From NCBI GenBank assembly GCA_028679275.1, contig JAJRBV010000052.1, positions 1 through 16,818 on the forward strand: a stretch of DNA of 16,818 nt. The letters are read 5' to 3'. Position 1 is the first letter of the stretch; the number at the start of each line of letters is the position of its first letter. The notes under the pieces were generated by a model. The model made no database searches and was not told where the DNA came from. It saw only the letters and a list, made by a program, of their open reading frames with translations. A program made the translations under genes and the position numbers. Source of the stretch: Methanoregulaceae archaeon (GTDB lineage Archaea > Halobacteriota > Methanomicrobia > Methanomicrobiales > Methanospirillaceae). Of the stretch, positions 1 to 7,445 are shown piece by piece.

Positions 1-60
1 TTTTGGACAATCATTGCGATCCATGCATGGTATATCGCACGCCAGATGCCGGATCTCTGA
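1..60 (+). CDS. Possible C-terminal end of a gene entering from the left edge (partial)
   Basis: Frame 1 is open from the window edge to a TGA at 58-60 and gives 19 residues, FWTIIAIHAWYIARQMPDL, with mostly G or C at third codon positions. This would be the tail of a plus-strand gene, perhaps a membrane protein given the hydrophobic aromatic stretch, convergent with the minus-strand gene at 212-484. Frame 3 is also open to a TGA at 78-80 and frame 2 to 298, so the frame choice is weak. Function cannot be judged from so short a piece. Confidence 0.25.
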   Translation, partial: FWTIIAIHAWYIARQMPDL

Positions 61-211
61 TCCCTGTTCCCTGGTTGTGATCACTCCCTGGCCGGACCGG
101 TACCGTTCTCATCGGTGGAGCGGGAAAGACAGAGGCTGGGATGGCGCCTTTGCAGGCCGGAATAACCTGGTGTCCGGGATCCTGCATATCCCCTCAAAAC
201 GCCCGCAGGAA
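61..211. other. Intergenic stretch at left edge, no gene recognised
   Basis: About 150 bases lie between the possible left-edge gene end and the stop of the 212-484 gene. No RNA gene, strong hairpin or oligo-T tract stands out. Frame 3 on the plus strand encodes a short GGAGKTE string that resembles a P-loop, but the frame is closed at both ends within about 60 codons, so I treat it as chance. Confidence 0.4.
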
Positions 212-484
212 TTATTCCCCGATGAATTTTTTCAGCTCGTCCATCAGGTAGGCGTGCGCTTTCTCAAGTTCTTCCCGGCTGCCCCGGAACGCAAGTAGCT
301 CCCGCTCATCCCCTTCCATGTTCGCAAAATACAGGCGCTCCTTCCGTTCAACAACCTCGACATCGAATTTCTGGGTAATCTCGATTATCAGCTTGCTTGG
401 GACCCCCGGGGGTATCAGGAGATCAAAAAGTTCTTTCTCGGGCTGTCCTGCTGTCACACCCGGTGATGAATTCTCTTCAGACAT
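212..484 (-). CDS. Small conserved-looking protein downstream of methanogenesis marker 14
   Basis: A 90-residue soluble protein. Residues 1-16 are polar and probably disordered. Residues 20-90 alternate predicted strands and helices, including a basic-acidic strand region at 42-56 and a long charged C-terminal helix at 70-89, compatible with a small alpha/beta (ferredoxin-like or KH-like) fold. There are no cysteines, no membrane segment and no catalytic motif that I recognise. The start is well supported: the minus strand has AGAGGTGAT about 7 bases before the ATG. That ribosome binding site overlaps the stop codon of the marker 14 gene 12 bases upstream, so the two are almost certainly co-transcribed and perhaps translationally coupled. 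I do not recognise the family; a methanogenesis-linked accessory role is inferred only from the partner gene. Confidence 0.8.
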   Translation of the reverse strand: MSEENSSPGVTAGQPEKELFDLLIPPGVPSKLIIEITQKFDVEVVERKERLYFANMEGDERELLAFRGSREELEKAHAYLMDELKKFIGE

Positions 485-496
485 CTCGTATCACCT

Positions 497-1996
497 CTAC
501 TTTCCTGCTTTTATCCTTCTCGCCATGATGCAGGGGCCTCCCCTGACCCCTCCGATCGGGTTTTTCGGCTTCCCAAGGGAATTCATGCAGCGCCCCATCA
601 GTGCTGCTCCCCGGGCAAGGCCGTCATCCACAAAGACCAGGTGGTCATTTGGGTCCAAAAAGAGTTTTCTTTCAGTAATCCCTTCGAGGATATACTCCGG
701 TTTTCTCCCGGATATTGCTGCCCGCCCCGTAAAACCGATCGATGAATTCGGCAACAGCATGCCCCCTTCACGCGTGATATCAATCAGGCGGAGCGCCATC
801 TCTGCACAGACACGATCGATCACATCATTGAGCAGGCTGAGGCTGTGGTTCCTGTAGATCTCAGCCCCGATCTCTTTCAGCTGGTCAAGGGCACTTCCGT
901 TCTCTCCTGCATCACACCCGATCAGTGCCACCCCTGATTCCTTTGCGACATCTGCATAGACAGGTACCCTCCCAAACCTCTTCCTCTCGGGGGGGACAAT
1001 CCTGATATCGATGAGCTCATGACACCTCCTGACATACTCCCTGACCGTATCGCTCTGTCCCTTCAGGGTGAACTCGGATATGACGCTCCGGTCTCCGAAA
1101 ACATCAAGGGCAGTCCCTGTACGGGAATCGACAAGCCCGGATCCCTTGACAATAGCATCCGGGACAGCCCCGGCGAGGCCACAAAAGTTCCCGATGGTTT
1201 TTGCGAAAGGATTGGGATCCTCTTTTGTCACATCACTTGTGATTCTTCCATCGAGAGTCGTCCCGAAATCGATCGAGATGCAGGGATTCCGGAAGTCAAC
1301 AGGAGTCCACTTTGCCCCCTCCTTGATGCCCGCCATGGCAAGTTCCCCCTCCATCTCGTTGGCAACCATCTCGACCCCGGTACTTCCCACAGGGGGAATG
1401 ACCCCGGCAACCGCTCCGATAAAGACAACCTTGTCCGCGTAGGAGAACGGCTGCAGTTTCTGGGGCTGGTTCGCTTTTGACATCGGCGGGGTCATTTTCT
1501 TGGGAGGGACCCCTGCATTAAGGCATCCGTTTGCGAGGGCGAGCACGAACGACCCCACCTGATCAGGGGAGTCCATCGCTGCTACCACCCCGGTACTTCG
1601 CACCACGAAATCAAGATCTTTCTGTATGTCGAGGTGCACATCCCTGTGACACTGGATGAGCGTATCTTTCACGAGTTCGGTGACTGACTCCCTGGTAAGT
1701 TTTGTTCCGTCCAGTGTCTCGCCAAAGATCTCCTCTCCGGATTTTGGTCTCCTTACATCCCTGCTCATTTTCACCGTCTTGTTGATGACATAACTCATTC
1801 CCGTTTCAAGATTTACACCGGTGAGGATGCACTTTGTCGTGGTATTGCCCATCTCGACGGACGCCACAATGAAATAGGGTTTCACCTTGAATTCAGGGAC
1901 ATAGATACCAGGACCATGGCTGATAGAGGGTGGGGGAGGACTCTCCACAATGTGCGGGCGTGGTTTAAAAAAGCGGTCAAAAAAGCGGGCGCACAT
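497..1996 (-). CDS. Methanogenesis marker protein 14
   Basis: A 499-residue protein that I recognise as the family called methanogenesis marker protein 14, found essentially only in methanogens and of unknown exact function. A proline-rich N-terminus (residues 11-40) precedes a first motif EMGNTTTKC at 48-56. A second, SIDFGTTLDG, is at 241-250, followed by late glycine-rich segments GFTGRAAISG (421-430) and FVDDGLARGAALMGRC (455-470). The two G-[NT]-T-T motifs look like phosphate-binding loops of the ASKHA (actin/HSP70/sugar kinase) superfamily, so ATP-dependent activation of another protein is a reasonable guess. No ribosome binding site precedes the ATG, but a TATA-like AAGATATAAG lies 25-34 bases upstream, which fits a leaderless transcript and supports this start. 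The gene leads a two-gene operon with the 212-484 gene. Confidence 0.9.
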   Translation of the reverse strand: MCARFFDRFFKPRPHIVESPPPPSISHGPGIYVPEFKVKPYFIVASVEMGNTTTKCILTGVNLETGMSYVINKTVKMSRDVRRPKSGEEIFGETLDGTKLTRESVTELVKDTLIQCHRDVHLDIQKDLDFVVRSTGVVAAMDSPDQVGSFVLALANGCLNAGVPPKKMTPPMSKANQPQKLQPFSYADKVVFIGAVAGVIPPVGSTGVEMVANEMEGELAMAGIKEGAKWTPVDFRNPCISIDFGTTLDGRITSDVTKEDPNPFAKTIGNFCGLAGAVPDAIVKGSGLVDSRTGTALDVFGDRSVISEFTLKGQSDTVREYVRRCHELIDIRIVPPERKRFGRVPVYADVAKESGVALIGCDAGENGSALDQLKEIGAEIYRNHSLSLLNDVIDRVCAEMALRLIDITREGGMLLPNSSIGFTGRAAISGRKPEYILEGITERKLFLDPNDHLVFVDDGLARGAALMGRCMNSLGKPKNPIGGVRGGPCIMARRIKAGK

Positions 1997-2020
1997 AGTA
2001 TCGATGTAAGATTGTGCTCC

Positions 2021-2030
2021 CTTATATCTT
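2021..2030 (-). promoter_or_regulatory. TATA-like box for the marker 14 gene (leaderless)
   Basis: The minus strand reads AAGATATAAG here, 25-34 bases before the ATG at 1996. This is the usual archaeal TATA-to-start-site distance, so transcription would begin at or next to the start codon. The absence of a ribosome binding site agrees. Confidence 0.5.
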
Positions 2031-2130
2031 TCGATTTATTGACTGAATCATCGTGGTTTTCCATTTTCTGGGTCGTGACTGGCAGCAGGGACCGGGACGA
2101 TTCATGAAATTCTCATGGGGATGATCAATC

Positions 2131-2138
2131 TTAATTAC
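2131..2138 (+). promoter_or_regulatory. Possible TATA-like box for the small membrane protein
   Basis: TTAATTAC is the most AT-rich octamer between the divergent genes. It lies about 22-29 bases before the ATG at 2160 and 31-38 before the ATG at 2169. It would allow either a leaderless start at 2160 or a short leader carrying AAGGGA (2153-2158) for the start at 2169. Confidence 0.35.
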
Positions 2139-2159
2139 TGAACACACGCAATAAGGGAA

Positions 2160-2405
2160 ATGACAGCAATGCGACTTCGGATGCTGATAGCTCTTGTCAT
2201 CGCGATCCTGCTCCTCCTCTTCATCATCATACTCGTTGCTGCAGCCCTCCTCCTCTCAACCGGGAATCCTCCCGAAGGGGAGATCTCCGGAACCTATGGG
2301 CTCGTTTACTCAATCGAGGCTGTACTTGCCGAAATGATCGACCTCGGAAGGGAATGGATCGATTATATCGCAGGCCAGATCGCACGGCTGAGCGGGAATC
2401 TCTGA
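2160..2405 (+). CDS. Small single-pass membrane protein, unknown function
   Basis: An 81-residue protein. Residues 8-33 form one very hydrophobic Leu/Ile/Val/Ala helix with Arg residues just before it, so it is probably an N-terminal membrane anchor. After a short polar, Pro/Gly-rich linker (34-45), residues 47-78 look like an amphipathic helix ending near the C-terminus. Two in-frame ATGs compete: 2160 (fits a leaderless transcript) and 2169 (has AAGGGA about 10 bases upstream). I keep the longer form. The gene sits between the divergent marker 14 gene and the convergent cooC-like gene, whose stop codon is only 4 bases away. I do not recognise a family. Confidence 0.6.
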   Translation: MTAMRLRMLIALVIAILLLLFIIILVAAALLLSTGNPPEGEISGTYGLVYSIEAVLAEMIDLGREWIDYIAGQIARLSGNL

Positions 2406-2409
2406 TCGG

Positions 2410-3165
2410 TCAGGTACGCTGCCTCTCCCGTGCCATACTACGGATGATCCCTGCCAGCCGCTCCACGGCAACCCGGGCAGGAGATCCCTCTTTCAGGGAC
2501 CCTACCGGCATGCCGGAGAGCTCGGCTTTTTCGATAGCCGGGTCTTCAGGAATGAACAAGGCAGGTTCCGGTATCAACGAATCAGCCGTACTTCCCTTGA
2601 ACCGATTTAGGACAAGGAGCACGGGTACGGAGGAAAGTCCCAGGGATCGTGCAAGGTCATGGATCCTTGCTGCGGTCTTCATTCCCCGTACTCCGGGATC
2701 GCTCACGATGATGAGTATGTCCGGGATCCCAATGGTGCCGCGGCTCAGGTGCTCCATTCCTGCCTCATTGTCAATCACTATGAACCTGTAGTCCCGGCCT
2801 AGAAGGGTCATGCAGGTTTTTAACAGGTCGTTTGCAAAGCAGTAGCAGCCTGATCCTTCGGGTCTCCCCATGGCGACAAGGTCAAATCCCTTCTCCTCGA
2901 CAATCGCTCTCCTGAAACAGAGTTCGATGTACGCATTCCGTGTCATCCCGGGAGGGATGCTCTCCCTGAATGTTCCCTCCCGCATATACCCGAGTGTTTC
3001 GTGAAGTTCAATACCAAGCGCTTCATTGAGATTGGAGTTTGGATCCGCATCGACTGCAAGCACCGGAGTCTCTCCGGCATCGACGAGCGCCCGCACGAGG
3101 AGTGCACTCACCGTGGTTTTTCCGGTTCCCCCCTTCCCGGTAATCGCGATGGAAAAGGTTCTCAT
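2410..3165 (-). CDS. cooC: CooC/AcsF-type nickel-insertion ATPase
   Basis: A 251-residue MinD/ParA-like P-loop ATPase of the CooC/AcsF family, which delivers nickel to CO dehydrogenase or to the A-cluster of acetyl-CoA synthase. The deviant Walker A GKGGTGKTT is at residues 10-18 and DADPNSNL at 39-46. The family-specific RPEGSGCYCFAN is at 101-112, where C107 and C109 form the CXC motif that binds metal at the dimer interface in CooC. IDNEAGMEHLSRG is at 131-143. The ATG at 3165 overlaps the upstream stop as ATGA and has GGGGAGTGG upstream; a GTG at 3174 is a less likely alternative. It is the last gene of the acs operon. With no CODH gene beside it, the likely client is AcsB, so AcsF is the better functional name, by inference. 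Confidence 0.9.
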   Translation of the reverse strand: MRTFSIAITGKGGTGKTTVSALLVRALVDAGETPVLAVDADPNSNLNEALGIELHETLGYMREGTFRESIPPGMTRNAYIELCFRRAIVEEKGFDLVAMGRPEGSGCYCFANDLLKTCMTLLGRDYRFIVIDNEAGMEHLSRGTIGIPDILIIVSDPGVRGMKTAARIHDLARSLGLSSVPVLLVLNRFKGSTADSLIPEPALFIPEDPAIEKAELSGMPVGSLKEGSPARVAVERLAGIIRSMARERQRT

Positions 3166-4199
3166 CCTGTCCACTCCCCGCGTATCTTCTGGGAGAGGTC
3201 TGCAGCTGCTCTCATGATATCAGCCGAGAGTGCTGTCCCACCAGCCTGGATACCACAGGTTGGCGTGATGACAGACTGGCGGAAGAACAGCTCTTCCGGG
3301 CAGAAAGCAGTGACCTGATCCCGAATCTCTGAATAACGGCGATACAGTTCGCCTGGGGTGACAGTCAGAAACTCCTGAACCTGGGAAGGGACAAGCCCCC
3401 ATGCAATCACTCCTCCCTGTTCCATAAATGCGACGAGGTCATCCATGAAGAGGAGAAATTCCCGTGCACCGGAAAATGCGTCAAATGAGAGGAATGAGGG
3501 TTCAAGGCTGATTACATACTCCCAGTCTGTGTTTGAACAGCAATGAATCCCGAGGCCTCCTTCGATCATACCGGCAATGTCGTGCCACCCGGCAGTTACA
3601 GTCTCCTGCTGCACAGGTACCACGGTTGAGCCAAGCGATGCAAAATAGGGCTCATTCAGTACCACAATCGTCTCTTTTACCCCGGAAAACCTGCACATTG
3701 TCTCTTCGCACCAGCGGGCACGGAGTGCAATCATCTTTGTGAGAACATCTGCGAACTGGTCATCATAGTAGAGAGGCCTCCGATCCCTGTCAACCACCTG
3801 CATCCCGAAGGTAACCGGGCCGGTAACCTGGCACTTGAGGATCTTTGATGACGAAAAATTCCGTCCTGACATCTCTGCAAATCCCGAGGCATAATCCGGC
3901 GTCAGTGCATAGGGGGACGTGTTTCTCTCAATGAAATCGAGGTAGATCTGCTCCATCTCCCTGCTGATGTCCCTTCCCGGATCAATCTGCAGCCTCCCAT
4001 CCCGAACCACACCCCCTGGAAGCCTTGCTGAGTCACAGAACACGATCGATTCGAGGAGTCCGTGGTTCGGAAGCGTCGGAATATAGGGGAATTCAGGGTA
4101 GATGGCAAGCACTTCATCGCATGCCTGTCGGGGATCGGTATGGGGGAGTGCCCCTATGCCGGTCGCCCCGCATTCCGGAGGAGGGATATGGCAGCTCAC
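3162..4199 (-). CDS. MetE-like zinc methyltransferase, candidate folate-independent methionine synthase
   Basis: A 345-residue TIM-barrel protein of the UROD/MetE superfamily, corresponding to the C-terminal catalytic half of cobalamin-independent methionine synthase without the N-terminal folate domain. Typical segments are TGIGALPHTDP (13-23), QVTGPVT (124-130), VLNEPYFA (180-187) and IAWGLVPSQ (265-273). Zinc ligands are visible as H219-x-C221 in GIHCCSN and C315 in TPTCGI, matching the His-x-Cys...Cys set of MetE that activates a thiol. The GTG start is chosen because GTGA overlaps the acsV stop and GGAGGGTGA (4204-4212) precedes it. Short MetE-like proteins in anaerobes (Mes families) methylate homocysteine from a methyl-corrinoid protein. 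The position among corrinoid-protein genes suggests the AcsCD protein as donor here. A methyl carrier:corrinoid or coenzyme M methyltransferase remains possible. Confidence 0.8.
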   Translation of the reverse strand: MSCHIPPPECGATGIGALPHTDPRQACDEVLAIYPEFPYIPTLPNHGLLESIVFCDSARLPGGVVRDGRLQIDPGRDISREMEQIYLDFIERNTSPYALTPDYASGFAEMSGRNFSSSKILKCQVTGPVTFGMQVVDRDRRPLYYDDQFADVLTKMIALRARWCEETMCRFSGVKETIVVLNEPYFASLGSTVVPVQQETVTAGWHDIAGMIEGGLGIHCCSNTDWEYVISLEPSFLSFDAFSGAREFLLFMDDLVAFMEQGGVIAWGLVPSQVQEFLTVTPGELYRRYSEIRDQVTAFCPEELFFRQSVITPTCGIQAGGTALSADIMRAAADLSQKIRGEWTG

Positions 4200-6103
4200 G
4201 GGCTCACCCTCCTGATCCTGCACTGGTCGAGCATCCGTTCCACCCCGGGAAAGAGGGAGAGATCGGTATGGGGGAGAAAACAACTCCCCGTATATTCGTC
4301 CATGAACGAGGGATCTGCATTCAACTCAATATATGCAATTTTCCGGGCTATCTCGTCGAGAATCCGCTTCTTTTTCCGGTTAAGCAGGGCAATATTAGCC
4401 CCTGCAATCGCTCCATTTCCCATGGTAATCACCCTGTCCACAGGAACCTCAGGAATCAGGCCGATCATGATGGCATGGTCCTTATTGATATAATTGCCAA
4501 ACGCTCCCGAAAAATAAATCCGGGAGATAGCCGATCTTTCGATCCCTGCCTGGTTCATCAGGGTCTGGCAGGCAGCGAGGATTGATGCCTTGCTCATGAT
4601 AAGGGCTTTGATGTCATTTTCCGTGATCACGATCTCCTTCCCGATCGAGGTCTCATCCCTCCATGCGACAACAAACTCAGGAACCTGGCGGCCTTCCCTG
4701 ATACGCTCGTGGGAGATCATAGGATTGATCCGCCCGGTCCGGTCAATGACGCAGGCGCGGAGGAGTTCTGCCAGAAGATCGATCAGGCCGGAACCACACA
4801 GCCCTTTTGGTTTCTGGTTCCGGATAGTCCGATAAGATGGCTCCAGGGTATCAAGATCAAGGCTCACCTGCTCGATTGCCCCGGGATTGGCCCTCATGCC
4901 AAACAGGACTTCCCCCCCCTCGAGTGCCGGCCCTGCTGCCCCGGCACATGCGAACATCCAGTCACGGTTCCCGAGCACCACCTCGAAGTTGGTACCAATG
5001 TCGATCAGGAGTGATATGTCGTTTGTTTCAGTCATGCCGGATGCAAGGATATCGGCAATGATATCCCCCCCGATGAAATCGCTCACCGCGGGGAAGATGA
5101 ACAGGCCGGAGTTCTCGCCAACCGCGAGGCCGACTCTCCGTGCAGCTGTCGTGAGGTGGCGCCTGACAACCGGAACATACGGCTCCTCTATCATGTATGC
5201 AGGGTCGATTCCCATCAGGATGTGTGTCATAATCGTATTCCCGGCCACCACCACTTCGTAAATATCGTCGCGGTCGATCCCTGCTGAATTTGAAGCGGTG
5301 GTGAGTGCCGCGTTGATACTCTCGGTTGCAAGGGACTGGAGCTTTCCCAGGCCACCTCTTTTTGCATAGTTGACCCGGGAGAGAATATCTTCCCCACAGC
5401 TTATCTGGCGGTTGTAGTTGGATCCTATCCCGACGATGCTCCCGTCAATGAGGGACCGCAGGTAAACAACCACGGTAGTTGTGCCAAGGTCGACAGCTGC
5501 CCCGTAGCAGTGGGATGTCGTATTGCCCTTTTCAACATTGATCAAACGATACCCCCCGGGAACAAGGGCAACGGTGGCAGTGATCTTCCAGCCGCTCTCC
5601 CGAAGCACCTTCGGGATCTGGCGGATCACCTCGAGAGGAGCGTAGATAGCACCCTCTTTCGGCCCGCCCTTTTTTTCGATTCCCCAGAGGAGACGGGAAA
5701 GGTCCGGGGACGGATCATCAAGTGTTGGCGGGAGAAGGGAAAGGGCATACTTCCAGACAGCAGGGTCTAATTCAACAGGAACACCCGGGGTGTCGATGAG
5801 GATCTGCTGCTCCTGGACAAGAGATCCTTCGGGAATGAGCACACGGACATCCCCCATCACTCTGGTCTGGCAGGAGAGGCATGCTCCCTCTCCCGCCTCA
5901 TCCCGGGAAAAAAAATTTCCGAATTTCTCACGGTCAAACTCTGTCTCGCCACTCCTGACCATTACCGTGCATTTCCCGCATTTGCCCTGTCCTCCGCAGA
6001 CAACATTCATGTGAAACCCGGCCTTTTGTGCAGCCTCGAGGATGGTGCTCCCTTGTGCAACTTCGGTCTTCCGGAAACTCGGGAGGAACGTTACGGTGGG
6101 CAT
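4196..6103 (-). CDS. acsV: RACo: reductive activator of the corrinoid iron-sulfur protein
   Basis: A 635-residue protein matching RACo, the ATP-dependent reductase that returns inactive Co(II) corrinoid of the CFeSP to Co(I). The N-terminal plant-type [2Fe-2S] ferredoxin domain has C36-x5-C42-x2-C45 followed by C75 and C78, one of which is the fourth ligand. A linker region leads to ASKHA motifs AAVDLGTTTVVVYL (about residues 200-215), LLIDIGTNFEVVLG and a late GAFGNYINKDHA, typical of the RACo C-terminal (DUF4445-type) region. Length fits the family (about 630). I prefer the ATG at 6103, two bases after the acsC stop, over an in-frame GTG at 6118 that overlaps acsC. The 3' end overlaps the next start as GTGA. 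It is the fourth gene of the operon and serves the AcsCD protein encoded just before it. Confidence 0.93.
   Translation of the reverse strand: MPTVTFLPSFRKTEVAQGSTILEAAQKAGFHMNVVCGGQGKCGKCTVMVRSGETEFDREKFGNFFSRDEAGEGACLSCQTRVMGDVRVLIPEGSLVQEQQILIDTPGVPVELDPAVWKYALSLLPPTLDDPSPDLSRLLWGIEKKGGPKEGAIYAPLEVIRQIPKVLRESGWKITATVALVPGGYRLINVEKGNTTSHCYGAAVDLGTTTVVVYLRSLIDGSIVGIGSNYNRQISCGEDILSRVNYAKRGGLGKLQSLATESINAALTTASNSAGIDRDDIYEVVVAGNTIMTHILMGIDPAYMIEEPYVPVVRRHLTTAARRVGLAVGENSGLFIFPAVSDFIGGDIIADILASGMTETNDISLLIDIGTNFEVVLGNRDWMFACAGAAGPALEGGEVLFGMRANPGAIEQVSLDLDTLEPSYRTIRNQKPKGLCGSGLIDLLAELLRACVIDRTGRINPMISHERIREGRQVPEFVVAWRDETSIGKEIVITENDIKALIMSKASILAACQTLMNQAGIERSAISRIYFSGAFGNYINKDHAIMIGLIPEVPVDRVITMGNGAIAGANIALLNRKKKRILDEIARKIAYIELNADPSFMDEYTGSCFLPHTDLSLFPGVERMLDQCRIRRVSP
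4204..4212 (-). promoter_or_regulatory. Ribosome binding site deciding the GTG start of the MetE-like gene
   Basis: The minus strand reads GGAGGGTGA, 4 bases before the GTG at 4197-4199, and lies inside the last codons of acsV. It supports a start 28 codons inside the longest open frame and a coupled GTGA stop/start junction. Confidence 0.7.
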
Positions 6104-6105
6104 AA

Positions 6106-7440
6106 TCAGGGCTTCCACTCCTTCTCGAGGAACTCGGCGATATCTGCAGCATCACGAGGACCAACAAGAACTTTCCAGCCGGTTATCTCCTCAATCCTTC
6201 CCGAAAGGGGTGCTGAATACCCGGGAATTATCAGGGTCCTGTGCGATACCTCGTTTGCAAGATCATATTTTCCGATTGCATCCCTGACCACCGTCTCCTG
6301 GAGTTTTCCCGATGCAACGGCAGTGAGTACCGAAAGACCCTCTGTATCCACGATCAGCATGAAGCAGGGAACGCGTGAGGCTTCGAGATAGCCCTGCAGG
6401 GTGAAGAATGTGAGAGAGAAATTTACAGTCAGGAGCACAGGGGAATCTCTCCCGGGTGTACCGACACGGTACAGCCCCGGGGTAATCTGGATTGGCTTCT
6501 GGGGATCGGTGTAGATATTCTGACGGAGCACCAGGAGAGCTTTTCTGGATGCCCCCGGGAGGTCATCGCATATCAGCACGGACCCGAATTTCGTGACTCC
6601 TGCGATGAGTGAGGCATCGGAAAGCCCGCCCAGACCGGTATCGATGCAGACAGGATAGCCGAGTGCCGGTGTCGTGCGGCTGATCGCATGCTGCCTCACG
6701 GCAGTCGATGCATTCAGCAGTGCATGGAGATTGGGTGAAGACAGATCGAGAACGAGGTGATCCACTCCTTCCGCAACACAGAGACCTGAAAGTTCTGCAA
6801 GTGAATCGAGCGAATCTGCTTTTATGGCAAGCGGACAGCCGTATTTTTTTGCAAGCCGGCACATTTCCCTGTATTGCAACAATCTGGCAGCGTGGATGAG
6901 GGGCCGATAGTTGCCACAGACCGAAAGACCCGCCTCCATGACAAGGGGATCATCAGCCATCAGCACTTCGGGGAGGTCTGCAACTTCTTCCACAGCCCCG
7001 ACAGCCCGGGCAAACTGTTCAGGAGACCCGCTTACCGAACGGACCGCGATTCCGTTGAGCCGGAGATCAGTTCCTATCCTGGTCAGGACCCAGTCACGGA
7101 CAAAAATGACCTCCTTTTTAATCGATTCTGCTGGCATCATGTCCGTGACCGCGATCATGATTCCCGGTTCGTGGAAGAAGGATTTCTCATGCCTGAACTG
7201 GACCAGTTCTTCCCCGACAGTCAGTGCCCGTTCGCCAACCCCGATCCGGATTCTCCGGACCGGCGGCCGTGTTGACGCCCCGAGGATGGTTTTTGCATTG
7301 TCATCAAGGTACGGGCAGGCTTCCGGTTTTGCTTTCCCCCCGGACAGCTTCATGGCAAAGGTAAGGCAGGTGGGATCCCCGCACTCCTTGCAGTTCTTTT
7401 TCGGCAGGAGCTTGTAGATGTCGAGGGGTTTGAGGGGCAT
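6106..7440 (-). CDS. acsC: Corrinoid iron-sulfur protein, large (gamma) subunit
   Basis: A 444-residue subunit of the corrinoid iron-sulfur protein (CFeSP), the methyl carrier of acetyl-CoA synthase. The N-terminal [4Fe-4S] domain shows C17-x2-C20-x4-C25-x16-C42 (KKNCKECGDPTCLTF ... EACPYL), the cluster that passes electrons to cobalt. A TIM-barrel middle follows, and the C-terminal 130 residues or so contain glycine- and hydrophobic-rich segments (LIIPGYSAPLSGRIEE, VLVGPRDA) typical of the corrinoid-binding domain. Length is very close to Moorella AcsC. The ATG at 7440, five bases after the acsD stop, is chosen because the family begins just before the iron-sulfur motif; the longer frame to 7581 runs into acsD. 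Its partner is the adjacent AcsD. No acsE methyltransferase follows, unlike in acetogens. Confidence 0.93.
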   Translation of the reverse strand: MPLKPLDIYKLLPKKNCKECGDPTCLTFAMKLSGGKAKPEACPYLDDNAKTILGASTRPPVRRIRIGVGERALTVGEELVQFRHEKSFFHEPGIMIAVTDMMPAESIKKEVIFVRDWVLTRIGTDLRLNGIAVRSVSGSPEQFARAVGAVEEVADLPEVLMADDPLVMEAGLSVCGNYRPLIHAARLLQYREMCRLAKKYGCPLAIKADSLDSLAELSGLCVAEGVDHLVLDLSSPNLHALLNASTAVRQHAISRTTPALGYPVCIDTGLGGLSDASLIAGVTKFGSVLICDDLPGASRKALLVLRQNIYTDPQKPIQITPGLYRVGTPGRDSPVLLTVNFSLTFFTLQGYLEASRVPCFMLIVDTEGLSVLTAVASGKLQETVVRDAIGKYDLANEVSHRTLIIPGYSAPLSGRIEEITGWKVLVGPRDAADIAEFLEKEWKP

Positions 7441-7445
7441 AGCGG

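Noticed and set aside
102..140. P-loop-like GGAGKTE string near the left edge
   Set aside because: The frame has stops shortly before and after it and lacks any ATPase sequence around it, so it looks like chance.
14..298. 94-residue plus-strand frame at the left edge
   Set aside because: It overlaps the 3' part of the well-supported 212-484 gene in antisense and its sequence looks non-native (many Arg, Ser, Pro, Trp).
4025..4585. 186-residue plus-strand frame across the MetE-like and acsV genes
   Set aside because: It is antisense to two well-supported genes and spans their junction, with no sensible domain or start signal.
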